A DNA stretch of 6,064 bases, taken from positions 1 to 6,064 of the forward strand of contig CALCSA010000040.1 in the NCBI GenBank assembly GCA_937894185.1. Reading direction: 5' to 3'. The translations under genes and the position numbers were made by a program. Numbering within the stretch: the stretch's first letter is position 1; every line of letters starts with the position of its first letter. The notes under the pieces are model-generated. The model was not told the origin of the DNA and searched no databases. It saw only the letters and a list, made by a program, of their open reading frames with translations. This document shows, in pieces, positions 1 through 5,465 of the stretch. The stretch comes from an uncultured Clostridia bacterium. GTDB taxonomy: Bacteria; Bacillota; Clostridia; Oscillospirales; Ruminococcaceae.

Positions 1-536
1 ACCGGGCTCTGCTGGCGGGAGCCTTGGGCATCTGGGAGGACGACGAGCGCCTGAGGGACTCCTTCGAGCTGGCCCGGGAGGCAGGGCTTGGGTTTTCCTT
101 TCTCCCGGAGGATTTGGGGGATGTTCACGAAAACACGGTGAGGATGACCTTTTATCTGGGGGAGCAGGGGGAGCTTGCCACCGCCCCCAAGCAGGTGATA
201 CAAGGTTCCTCTCTGGGCGGCGGCCGGATTCTGGTCACCCGGATCGGCGGTTTTGATACCGGGATCACGCTGGAAGCCCCCACCATTGTGGTGATGCAGA
301 AGGATTTGCCGGGCATCATCAGCTCGGTGACGGCGGTGGTGGCGGCCTGCGGCGTCAACATCGGCACCATGCGGGTGAGCCGTACCGCCCGGGGAAAGCT
401 TGCCTGCTGCGTTCTGGAAACAGACACCCCGGTGGGGGACAGCCTGATTGCAGAAATCAGGGCGCTGCCTCATGTTCTTCACGCCCAGGCGGTGACCATG
501 GCAGGAGAGGGGGATCATCATGTACACCAACATTGA
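1..536 (+). CDS. sdaAB: L-serine dehydratase, iron-sulfur-dependent, beta subunit (3' part, 5' end outside window)
   Basis: The gene is already open at base 1; the first full codon begins at base 3 and the frame closes with TGA at 534-536, giving about 178 C-terminal residues. The family is usually near 220 residues, so roughly 45 are missing. The opening RALLAG and the following ED(D)ER stretch match the part of SdaAB after its GHGTD motif. The C-terminal part is an ACT domain, beginning near TIVVMQKDLPG (bases about 279-311) and containing the typical strand-helix-strand text GVNIGTMRVSR. With SdaAA it forms a cytoplasmic [4Fe-4S] enzyme converting L-serine to pyruvate and ammonia. In this family the ACT domain is a regulatory or dimerisation element and the beta chain supplies no cluster cysteines. 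Its last 17 bases overlap sdaAA, implying translational coupling. The family call is secure; only the N-terminus is unseen. Confidence 0.93.
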   Translation, partial: RALLAGALGIWEDDERLRDSFELAREAGLGFSFLPEDLGDVHENTVRMTFYLGEQGELATAPKQVIQGSSLGGGRILVTRIGGFDTGITLEAPTIVVMQKDLPGIISSVTAVVAACGVNIGTMRVSRTARGKLACCVLETDTPVGDSLIAEIRALPHVLHAQAVTMAGEGDHHVHQH

Positions 537-1404
537 AAGTCTGATAGCCCTCACCCAAGAGCGGGGGCATCCCCTTTGGCAGGTGGTGCTGGAGGAGGAG
601 ATGGCCCTTTCCAGAGCCAGTCGGGAGGAGGTGTTGGAGGGGTTGACCCAGCGGTACCGGGTGATGGAGGCCAGTGCTCACCGGGCCCTTGAGGAAGCGT
701 TGCCCACAGCGGGGAACCTGATTACCGGGCTGGCCAAAACCCATCACACCTACGCCTCCAACCCCAGCAGCCTTTGCGGCCCCTTCCTCAACCGAGTGAT
801 GGCCATGGCTCTTTCCGGCAGCGAGGTCAACGCCTCCATGGGGAAGATTTGCGCCGCCCCCACAGCAGGCTCCTGCGGCATTTTGCCCGCCGTGCTGGTG
901 GGACTGCGGGAGCGGGATAACCTGGCTCTGGAGCAGGTGCTGGAGGGGCTTCTGGTAGCCGGAGGGATTGGAGCCGTCATCACCCGCAACGCCACAGTGG
1001 CCGGAGCCGAAGGAGGCTGTCAGGCCGAATGCGGCGTGGCGGCGGCCATGGCGGGGGCGGCGGCGGTCCACCTGCAGGGAGGAACCACCCAGCAGATGAT
1101 CCACGCTCTCTCCCTTGCTCTGATGAATGCCATGGGGCTGGTCTGTGATCCTGTGGCGGGGCTGGTGCAGGTTCCCTGTGCCCAGCGCAACGCCTCTCAG
1201 GCGGTGAACGCCCTGCTTTCCGCCGATCTGGCGCTGGGAGGGATGGTCTCCATCATCCCGGCGGATCAGGTGATCGACTCCATGTATCAGGTGGGGAAGC
1301 TGCTCCCCGGCCAGCTGCGGGAAACAGCCCAAGGCGGAATTGCCGCCACTGCTCAAGGCAGATGCCTTTACAACCAGCTGTTCCACCCGGAAGCTCTGGC
1401 ATAA
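520..1404 (+). CDS. sdaAA: L-serine dehydratase, iron-sulfur-dependent, alpha subunit
   Basis: This complete 294-residue protein matches the family length. The ATG at 520 is preceded by a purine-rich SD (AGAGGGGG, 506-513) six bases upstream, inside the end of sdaAB. Hallmarks in order are the KTHHTY region (73-78), S-x-E-V-N-A-S-M-G-K (100-109), the P-T-A-G-S-C-G-I loop (114-121), GAEGGCQAECG (162-172) and CDPVAGLVQVPC (209-220). Cys167, Cys209 and Cys220 are spaced 42 and 11 residues apart, which as I recall equals the spacing of the three cluster-ligand cysteines in the structurally studied single-chain enzyme of Legionella, so they probably hold the [4Fe-4S] cluster. The protein is the catalytic chain for L-serine to pyruvate plus ammonia and works with the upstream ACT-domain subunit. 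It is the last gene of its operon, with a terminator starting 10 bases after the stop. Nothing suggests damage. Confidence 0.96.
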   Translation: MYTNIESLIALTQERGHPLWQVVLEEEMALSRASREEVLEGLTQRYRVMEASAHRALEEALPTAGNLITGLAKTHHTYASNPSSLCGPFLNRVMAMALSGSEVNASMGKICAAPTAGSCGILPAVLVGLRERDNLALEQVLEGLLVAGGIGAVITRNATVAGAEGGCQAECGVAAAMAGAAAVHLQGGTTQQMIHALSLALMNAMGLVCDPVAGLVQVPCAQRNASQAVNALLSADLALGGMVSIIPADQVIDSMYQVGKLLPGQLRETAQGGIAATAQGRCLYNQLFHPEALA

Positions 1405-1413
1405 CCAACCAAG

Positions 1414-1442
1414 AACCGTGGGTATCACACCACGGTTTTTTT
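1414..1442 (+). terminator. Intrinsic terminator of the sdaAB-sdaAA operon
   Basis: A perfect 8-bp stem, AACCGTGG (1414-1421) with CCACGGTT (1430-1437), closes an 8-base loop. It is followed by a run of seven Ts (1436-1442), two of which sit in the stem. It starts 10 bases after the sdaAA stop codon and marks the operon end. The stem is moderate, so some readthrough toward the chaperone genes is possible. Confidence 0.9.
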
Positions 1443-1565
1443 GTTGGGCAAAACTTTTGTTACACCCGAAAAACCTGTGCCGCGGACAGATACCCCCCTC
1501 CGACAAAAAGCCCCCCTCTTCGCGGGAACTTTGTCAACTCCCGGCGAATTTGCGGGGCCAATTGG

Positions 1566-1594
1566 TTGTAATTTTATCCAAACTGCGCTATAAT
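1566..1594 (+). promoter_or_regulatory. Sigma-A-type promoter of the GrpE-like/Hsp70 operon
   Basis: A perfect -10 box TATAAT at 1589-1594 follows a 17-base spacer from TTGTAA (1566-1571), which matches four of six positions of the TTGACA consensus. Transcription would begin near 1601, leaving a leader of about 49 bases before the TTG start at 1650. No CIRCE operator (TTAGCACTC-N9-GAGTGCTAA) is visible around it, so HrcA control is unlikely. The surrounding A+T-rich patch contrasts with the G/C-rich flanks. Confidence 0.75.
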
Positions 1595-1636
1595 ATTGGA
1601 TAGTTATGGGCTGCGTGGACAGCCCGGCGTAAATCG

Positions 1637-1644
1637 AGGGGGGA
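1637..1644 (+). promoter_or_regulatory. Ribosome-binding site that fixes a TTG start at 1650
   Basis: AGGGGGGA at 1637-1644 lies five bases upstream of a TTG at 1650-1652. The only earlier in-frame start candidate, TTG at 1596, overlaps the -10 box of the promoter and would lie at or before the transcription start. The 1650 TTG is therefore the best start. The site sits in a G6-A-T7 tract (1638-1651), which is prone to sequencing or replication slippage. Confidence 0.7.
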
Positions 1645-1649
1645 TTTTT

Positions 1650-2717
1650 TTGGAGTCTGCCGACTGCCTGCAAGAAATCGAGCAACTGTTTCGGGAGCAG
1701 GCTTTGGACGGTGCTTATCCGGAAAAGGCCGCCCTTTCTCTGCCTGTGGCGGTGGAGCTGCCCGGCGGCAAAATAGCCGACGCTGTTTTTGCCTACGAGG
1801 AAGTTTCCGGCCGGGGCAGGCCCTTTGCCTGGGGCAAGCTGGACCCGGCCTCCCAAAAACCGCTGCTCTATGCCCGGTGCGAGGTTTGGGATTTTGCCTT
1901 TCCCTCCTCTCCGGCCCCCGGAGAAGCACTGGAGCTGACCCCTTGCCAGCCCCTTTCCGAAGAAGAGCGGGCCGACACCCTGCAGGAGCTGCGGGAGCTG
2001 TATGAGGGGCTGCGTGGCTTTGCCTTTGCTCCTTCCCCCGCGCCGGGGCAGCAGGAGCTGATGGACTACTACGCCGTCCTGTTTGACATGCTGGTCTGGC
2101 AGGAGCACCGGTCCTTTTATCAGGCGCTGGCAGGCCCTTTCCTAAAGTGGCTGGGCATTGATTGGGGAGAGGAGCCACAACCAAAGCCGGAAGATGCTTC
2201 CGGCGAAGATTTGGCGGCGGCGGTGCGGGAGCTTTCCGCCTTGTTTGTCCGCAAGATCGAAACGGATCGCCACAAGGAAAAGCTGTTCGACCGGATGCAT
2301 CAGGAGCTGCAGGAGTATAAAAACGACCTGCTGGATTCCCTCACCCGCTCTATGGAAGGGGACATCATCAAGCTCATTGACGATATTGAAAAGACCATGG
2401 AGCTTTACCGCTCCCGCCAGTTTACCGCCGACAATTTCCGCAGGTTCCTCACCTTGTTTGAGGGGGTGGGAACCGATTTGACCGACCTTCTCTACCGCCA
2501 CGGACTGGAACCCTTCCATCAGGAAGGGGACGAAGTGGTGGTGGGCCGCCAGAAGATTTTGGCCACCCTGCCCACCGAGAAGAAGTCTCAGGATAAAAAG
2601 GTGGCGGTTCGCCACGCCAAAGGCTGGGAGAAGAACGGAAAAGTCATCCGGCCCGAGCGGATTTCGGCCTATCTCTACACTCCGCCGCAGGAAAGCGGCA
2701 CCGGCGACGAAACGTAA
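1650..2717 (+). CDS. GrpE-like nucleotide exchange factor with a large unrecognised N-terminal domain
   Basis: The protein is 355 residues from the TTG start, against about 190-200 for ordinary GrpE. Residues 1 to about 170 match no family I recognise: a possibly strand-rich part (about 25-85), then a helical part (about 102-170, rich in E, L, Y and W). A Pro/Glu-rich hinge follows (173-187). Residues about 187-252 form a charged, probably coiled-coil helix like the GrpE dimer stalk. Residues about 272-343 resemble the GrpE head: GVGTDLTDLL, HGLEPF, and near the end KGWEKNGKVIRPERISAYL in place of the usual GY...G..LRPA.V. The conserved F-D-P-x-x-H-x-A segment is changed. The likely role is releasing ADP from the Hsp70 encoded 31 bases downstream in the same operon. 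Whether it acts as a real exchange factor and what the N-terminal half binds are unknown. No signal peptide or membrane segment is seen, so a cytoplasmic location is inferred. Confidence 0.8.
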   Translation: MESADCLQEIEQLFREQALDGAYPEKAALSLPVAVELPGGKIADAVFAYEEVSGRGRPFAWGKLDPASQKPLLYARCEVWDFAFPSSPAPGEALELTPCQPLSEEERADTLQELRELYEGLRGFAFAPSPAPGQQELMDYYAVLFDMLVWQEHRSFYQALAGPFLKWLGIDWGEEPQPKPEDASGEDLAAAVRELSALFVRKIETDRHKEKLFDRMHQELQEYKNDLLDSLTRSMEGDIIKLIDDIEKTMELYRSRQFTADNFRRFLTLFEGVGTDLTDLLYRHGLEPFHQEGDEVVVGRQKILATLPTEKKSQDKKVAVRHAKGWEKNGKVIRPERISAYLYTPPQESGTGDET

Positions 2718-2748
2718 TTTAACATATGGATAGAAGGATGGACACGGC

Positions 2749-4443
2749 ATGAACAAAGTATTGGGCATAGACCTGGGCACCACCTATTCCTGTGTTGCCT
2801 GCATAGACTCCAGCGGAAAACCTGTGGTGGTCAAAAACACCGAGGGAGAGCTGACCACACCCTCTGTGGTGTTTTTTGAATCCTCCTCCAATGTGGTGGT
2901 GGGCACTCCCGCCAAGGAAAGCGGCACCCTGTACCCCGACGAGGTGGTCAGCTTTGTCAAGAACCGGATGGGACAGTCCGGTGCGGTGTGGAGCGTGCAG
3001 GGAGCCGAGCGCTCCCCCGAGGAAGTCTCGTCCTACATTCTCAAAAAAGTGGTGGCCGACGCAGTGGCCGCCCTGCAGGGAGAAAATAAATTAGCCCCCG
3101 GCGAAACCATCACCGATGTGGTGATCACCTGCCCTGCCTACTTTGGCATTACCGAGCGGGAGGCCACCCGCAAGGCGGGGGAAATCGCGGGGCTCAACGT
3201 CCTCAACATCATCAACGAGCCCACCGCCGCCGCCATCACCTACGGCATCAGCGATTTAATCGACAACCGGGTGGTGCTGGTCTACGATCTGGGGGGCGGA
3301 ACCTTTGACGTCGCCATGATCGACATCACTCAAAACGCCATCAAGGTGATCTGCTCGGGGGGCGACCACTCTCTGGGCGGCAAACTGTGGGATGACCGGA
3401 TCATTGAATACGTTGCCCAGGAGTTTGCCCGGCAGACCGGCTCCACCGAGGATATTCTCTCCGATCCGGAAACCTTTCAAGAGCTGGTGCTTTCCGCCGA
3501 GCGGGCCAAAAAGATGCTTTCCGCCCGGGACAAAGCGCCCATCGCCATCAACTACAAGGGAGAAAGAGCCCGGGTGGAGCTGACCCGGGAGGTTTTTGAA
3601 TCCCTCACGGAAGATTTATTGGAGCGCACCATTCTGCTAACCCGGCAGATGCTGGAGGAAGCGGCGCAGAAGGGCTACGCCGCCGACCGGGTCAGTGAGA
3701 TTCTCATGGTGGGCGGTTCCACCCGGATGCCCCAGATCACCCGGCGGATTCAACAGGAATTTTCCGCCCCCGTCAAGATGTTTGACCCCGACGAGGCCGT
3801 GGCCAAGGGAGCCGCCATCTACGCCGGGCGTCAGGCCTTTTTTGCAGAGCTGATCGAAAAAACCGCCCAGGAAACAGGCAAAAGCCCCAAGGAACTGCGG
3901 GACGAAATCCGCAGCGGCAAGGCAGATGTGCAGGAAATGGCCAAGCAGGTGAATTTGCAGACCGGGGTGATGGGAGTCGGGGCGGACATCGACATTGTCA
4001 ACGTCACCAGCCGCAGCTTTGGAACCATCGCTTACAAAAGCGTCACCCCACAGGGAAACGGCGAGCAGGAAGAGATTCTCTTCAACATGATTTTAAAGAA
4101 CACCGAGCTGCCAGCCGGCCGGGTTCAGGACTTCTTCACCGTGGCCCCCAATCAAAAAACCGTCACCATCCGGGTGCTGGAAAGCCTCTGCTCCGAAGAA
4201 TTGGCGGAACCCTGCGAGGGCACGGAAATCGGAGAGGCCATTCTGGAACTGCCCGAAGGCCTGCCTGCGGGAAGCCCCTTAAAAATTGAGTTTGTTCTGG
4301 GCGAAAACGGCCTGCTGGAGATGACCGCTACCGAAACCACCCTTCAGCAGGAGGTGCGCGCCCGGTTCGAAACCGCGGACGCCATTTCGGAAGCGGACTT
4401 CTGTGCCGCCAAGCAGCGTCTGGAAGAAGCTATGGTGCTGTAA
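2749..4443 (+). CDS. Divergent Hsp70 (DnaK-family) chaperone with pre-linker insertion and almost no lid
   Basis: The 564-residue protein starts at ATG 2749, with AAGGA at 2734-2738 ten bases upstream. The ATPase domain (1 to about 360) is well preserved: GIDLGTTYS (6-14), a Lys at 71 for the catalytic lysine, CPAYFG (128-133), NEPTAAA (156-162), YDLGGGTFDVAM (179-190) and VGGSTRMPQI (321-330). The usual GDTHLGG becomes GDHSLGG (205-211). About 50 residues (361-412), predicted helical and charged, separate this domain from the linker, which reads DIDIVNVTSRSFG (413-425) instead of D-V-L-L-L-D-V-T-P-L-S-L-G. A beta-type substrate domain follows (about 426-537: NTELPAG, NQKTVTIRVLE, GLLEMTA). 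Only about 27 residues remain where DnaK has a long helical lid. It is an ATP-dependent cytoplasmic peptide-binding chaperone by family. It is probably paired with the upstream GrpE-like protein; no DnaJ partner is present. It is not the housekeeping DnaK. Confidence 0.92.
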   Translation: MNKVLGIDLGTTYSCVACIDSSGKPVVVKNTEGELTTPSVVFFESSSNVVVGTPAKESGTLYPDEVVSFVKNRMGQSGAVWSVQGAERSPEEVSSYILKKVVADAVAALQGENKLAPGETITDVVITCPAYFGITEREATRKAGEIAGLNVLNIINEPTAAAITYGISDLIDNRVVLVYDLGGGTFDVAMIDITQNAIKVICSGGDHSLGGKLWDDRIIEYVAQEFARQTGSTEDILSDPETFQELVLSAERAKKMLSARDKAPIAINYKGERARVELTREVFESLTEDLLERTILLTRQMLEEAAQKGYAADRVSEILMVGGSTRMPQITRRIQQEFSAPVKMFDPDEAVAKGAAIYAGRQAFFAELIEKTAQETGKSPKELRDEIRSGKADVQEMAKQVNLQTGVMGVGADIDIVNVTSRSFGTIAYKSVTPQGNGEQEEILFNMILKNTELPAGRVQDFFTVAPNQKTVTIRVLESLCSEELAEPCEGTEIGEAILELPEGLPAGSPLKIEFVLGENGLLEMTATETTLQQEVRARFETADAISEADFCAAKQRLEEAMVL

Positions 4444-4464
4444 GCCCCATCCAATCTCATACAT

Positions 4465-4502
4465 AACCGCTCGAATCCAATGGAGGATTCGGGCGGTTTT
4501 TT
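4465..4502 (+). terminator. Intrinsic terminator of the GrpE-like/Hsp70 operon
   Basis: A 14-bp stem, 4465-4478 pairing with 4485-4498 with a single T-G wobble (4471 with 4492), closes a six-base loop (AATGGA). It is followed by six Ts (4497-4502). It begins 21 bases after the Hsp70 stop and cleanly separates the chaperone unit from the sporulation operon. Confidence 0.93.
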
Positions 4503-4518
4503 GTGCTGCCCGCAAAAA

Positions 4519-4525
4519 TTCGCCA
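4519..4525 (-). promoter_or_regulatory. Possible Spo0A box in the spoIIA leader
   Basis: On the minus strand this reads TGGCGAA, fitting the 0A-box pattern TGNCGAA but not the preferred TGTCGAA. The next bases on that strand are TTTT, as is common beside 0A boxes. It lies about 170 bases upstream of spoIIAA. In Bacillus the spoIIA operon is activated by phosphorylated Spo0A together with sigma-H. A 7-base match in about 250 bases read on both strands can easily be chance, and no convincing sigma-H promoter was found next to it. Confidence 0.22.
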
Positions 4526-4580
4526 ACAGATTTCACAGGATAAAACCAATCACTGCCAAAACCCGACCAAATTTTTATCC

Positions 4581-4604
4581 AGAATCTTCTATTCTATGTA
4601 ATAG
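4581..4604. repeat. Two overlapping short inverted repeats in the spoIIA leader
   Basis: AGAAT (4581-4585) and ATTCT (4591-4595) form a palindrome with a five-base spacer. CTATT (4589-4593) and AATAG (4600-4604) form a second one with a six-base spacer. They lie in an A+T-rich stretch about 95-115 bases before spoIIAA, where the operon's promoter is expected. They could be operator half-sites or simple A+T coincidence. A further GGCCGG/CCGGCC pair (4635-4640 with 4663-4668) could form a hairpin in the leader RNA. The rest of 4503-4696 shows no open gene. Confidence 0.3.
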
Positions 4605-4696
4605 CAGTATTTTTTTGGGACAAGCTAATTATAAGGCCGGGTGATTTTGGGCTAGGGACTCGCCGGCCCCATATTCCACAAGGAGGCTGTTACATA

Positions 4697-5020
4697 ATGT
4701 CGGTACGGATTTATCTGGCGGAGGAGATTCTGACAGCATATCTGTCGGGAGAGCTGGACCATCACGCCGCCCGGAGCATCCGGGAAGAGATTGACGAGGC
4801 GGCCCAGCGGGCTCATCCCACCGTTTTGGTGCTGGATTTTCGGGACGTCACCTTTATGGATTCCTCGGGAATCGGGCTGGTGATGGGCCGCTATGCCCTG
4901 ATGCAGGAGCTGGAGGGGGAACTGAGAATCGAAAATCTGCCCATCCATATCAAAAAGGTAATGCGCTTGGCCGGGCTGGAGCGTTTGGCCAACATGGAAG
5001 CAGGAGGTGTCAAAAAATGA
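4697..5020 (+). CDS. spoIIAA: Anti-sigma F factor antagonist SpoIIAA
   Basis: The 107-residue single STAS domain is a little shorter than the Bacillus protein. The start is ATG 4697, with AAGGAGG at 4680-4686 ten bases upstream. The core is recognisable: GELDHHAA (18-25), the buried strand TVLVLDF (42-48) and the phosphorylation loop FMDSSGIGLVMGR (53-65). The second serine of DSSG, Ser57, corresponds to the serine phosphorylated by SpoIIAB in Bacillus (Ser58 there). Unphosphorylated SpoIIAA binds SpoIIAB and frees sigma-F in the forespore; phosphorylated SpoIIAA cannot. The gene opens the spoIIA operon, and its stop overlaps the next start as ATGA (5017-5020), so the antagonist and its target are translationally coupled. 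The phosphatase SpoIIE is not in the window. The neighbours make the assignment to the sigma-F switch, rather than a sigma-B-type switch, firm. Confidence 0.95.
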   Translation: MSVRIYLAEEILTAYLSGELDHHAARSIREEIDEAAQRAHPTVLVLDFRDVTFMDSSGIGLVMGRYALMQELEGELRIENLPIHIKKVMRLAGLERLANMEAGGVKK

Positions 5021-5454
5021 AGCCACTCAACGAAATGAGGCTGAGCTTTCCCAGCAAAAGCGCCAACGAAGCCTTTGCCCGCACCGCTGTCGCCGCCTTT
5101 GTGGCAGGGCTGGACCCCACGGTAGACGAGCTGACCGACATTAAGACCGCCGTTTCCGAGGCGGTGACCAATGCCATTGTCCACGGTTATCGGGAGAGCA
5201 TTCAGACCATCTACATAACCGCGGCCATTTACCCCGACAACCGGGTGGTGATTCGCATTCGGGACAAGGGCTGCGGCATTGAGGATATAAGGCAGGCGAT
5301 GGAGCCCCTGTACACCAGCTGCCCTCAGGAGGAGCGGGCCGGACTTGGCTTTGCCGTCATGCAGAGCCTGTGTGACAAAGTCCGGGTTACCTCCCGGCTG
5401 GGCAAGGGAACCACCGTCACCCTGACCCGGACTTTTTCCGGGCGGGAAAGTTGA
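5017..5454 (+). CDS. spoIIAB: Anti-sigma F factor SpoIIAB (serine kinase)
   Basis: The 145-residue protein has a GHKL-type ATP-binding fold and the usual length. ATG 5017 follows AGGAGGT (5002-5008) at eight bases, within the end of spoIIAA. The N box is DIKTAVSEAVTNAIVHGY (41-58), with Glu48 as the expected catalytic base and Asn52 as the magnesium ligand. The G1 box is RDKGCGI (82-88), with Asp83 contacting adenine. The G2 box is RAGLGFAVM (107-115), and GKGTTV near 129-134 closes the fold. With ATP it binds sigma-F and keeps it from RNA polymerase. It also phosphorylates SpoIIAA on serine; dephosphorylated SpoIIAA pulls it off sigma-F. The position between spoIIAA and sigF is the classical order. 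All motifs look intact, so an active kinase is expected. Confidence 0.96.
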   Translation: MKPLNEMRLSFPSKSANEAFARTAVAAFVAGLDPTVDELTDIKTAVSEAVTNAIVHGYRESIQTIYITAAIYPDNRVVIRIRDKGCGIEDIRQAMEPLYTSCPQEERAGLGFAVMQSLCDKVRVTSRLGKGTTVTLTRTFSGRES

Positions 5455-5465
5455 CCGGAGGTACA

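Larger units (their letters stand above)
1505..1649 (+). repeat. Long-range interrupted inverted repeat bracketing the chaperone promoter and covering the ribosome-binding site
   Basis: The left arm 1505-1518 (five As, a G, six Cs, TC) is complementary to the right arm 1636-1649 (GA, six Gs, A, five Ts). This gives 13 pairs with one internal G/A mismatch (1510 against 1644). A second copy of CCCCCCTC lies at 1493-1500, 18 bases earlier, and could pair with the same GAGGGGGG. The right arm is the SD of the GrpE-like gene and ends right at its TTG start. The promoter at 1566-1594 lies between the arms, so a transcript from that promoter lacks the left arm, while a readthrough transcript from sdaAA has both. 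The complementarity is seen directly; any regulatory effect is inference. Confidence 0.5.

Noticed and set aside
1499..1505. TGTCGGA on the minus strand as a Spo0A box before the chaperone operon
   Set aside because: It mismatches the core TGNCGAA at a conserved A, and it is explained by the C-run/inverted repeat context.
457..1506. Long open frame on the minus strand (349 codons) opposite sdaAA
   Set aside because: It is antisense to a clearly recognised gene, has low-complexity His/Gly/Gln-rich text, resembles no family and runs through the sdaAA terminator. G+C-rich coding DNA often produces such frames.
1533..1538. TTGACA on the minus strand as a divergent -35 box
   Set aside because: No -10-like hexamer lies 16-18 bases downstream on that strand; the sequence there is G-rich.
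1596..1649. TTG at 1596 as the start of the GrpE-like gene
   Set aside because: It overlaps or abuts the TATAAT -10 box (1589-1594), would precede the expected transcript start and has no SD. The TTG at 1650 has a strong one.
2726..2752. Eight-codon frame (ATG 2726 to TGA 2752) overlapping the Hsp70 start, possible leader peptide
   Set aside because: It has no clear SD of its own and the product has no attenuation-type codon pattern. The A(A)GGA inside it serves the Hsp70 start.
1425..2783. Minus-strand open frames opposite the GrpE-like gene (1425-2108, 1588-2184, 2142-2783)
   Set aside because: They are antisense shadows of a gene with its own promoter and RBS, and their translations look like no protein family.
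4537..4544. AGGATAAA as a sigma-H -35 element for spoIIA
   Set aside because: No GAAT-type -10 lies 11-13 bases downstream; the nearest GAAT (4582-4585) is about 38 bases away.
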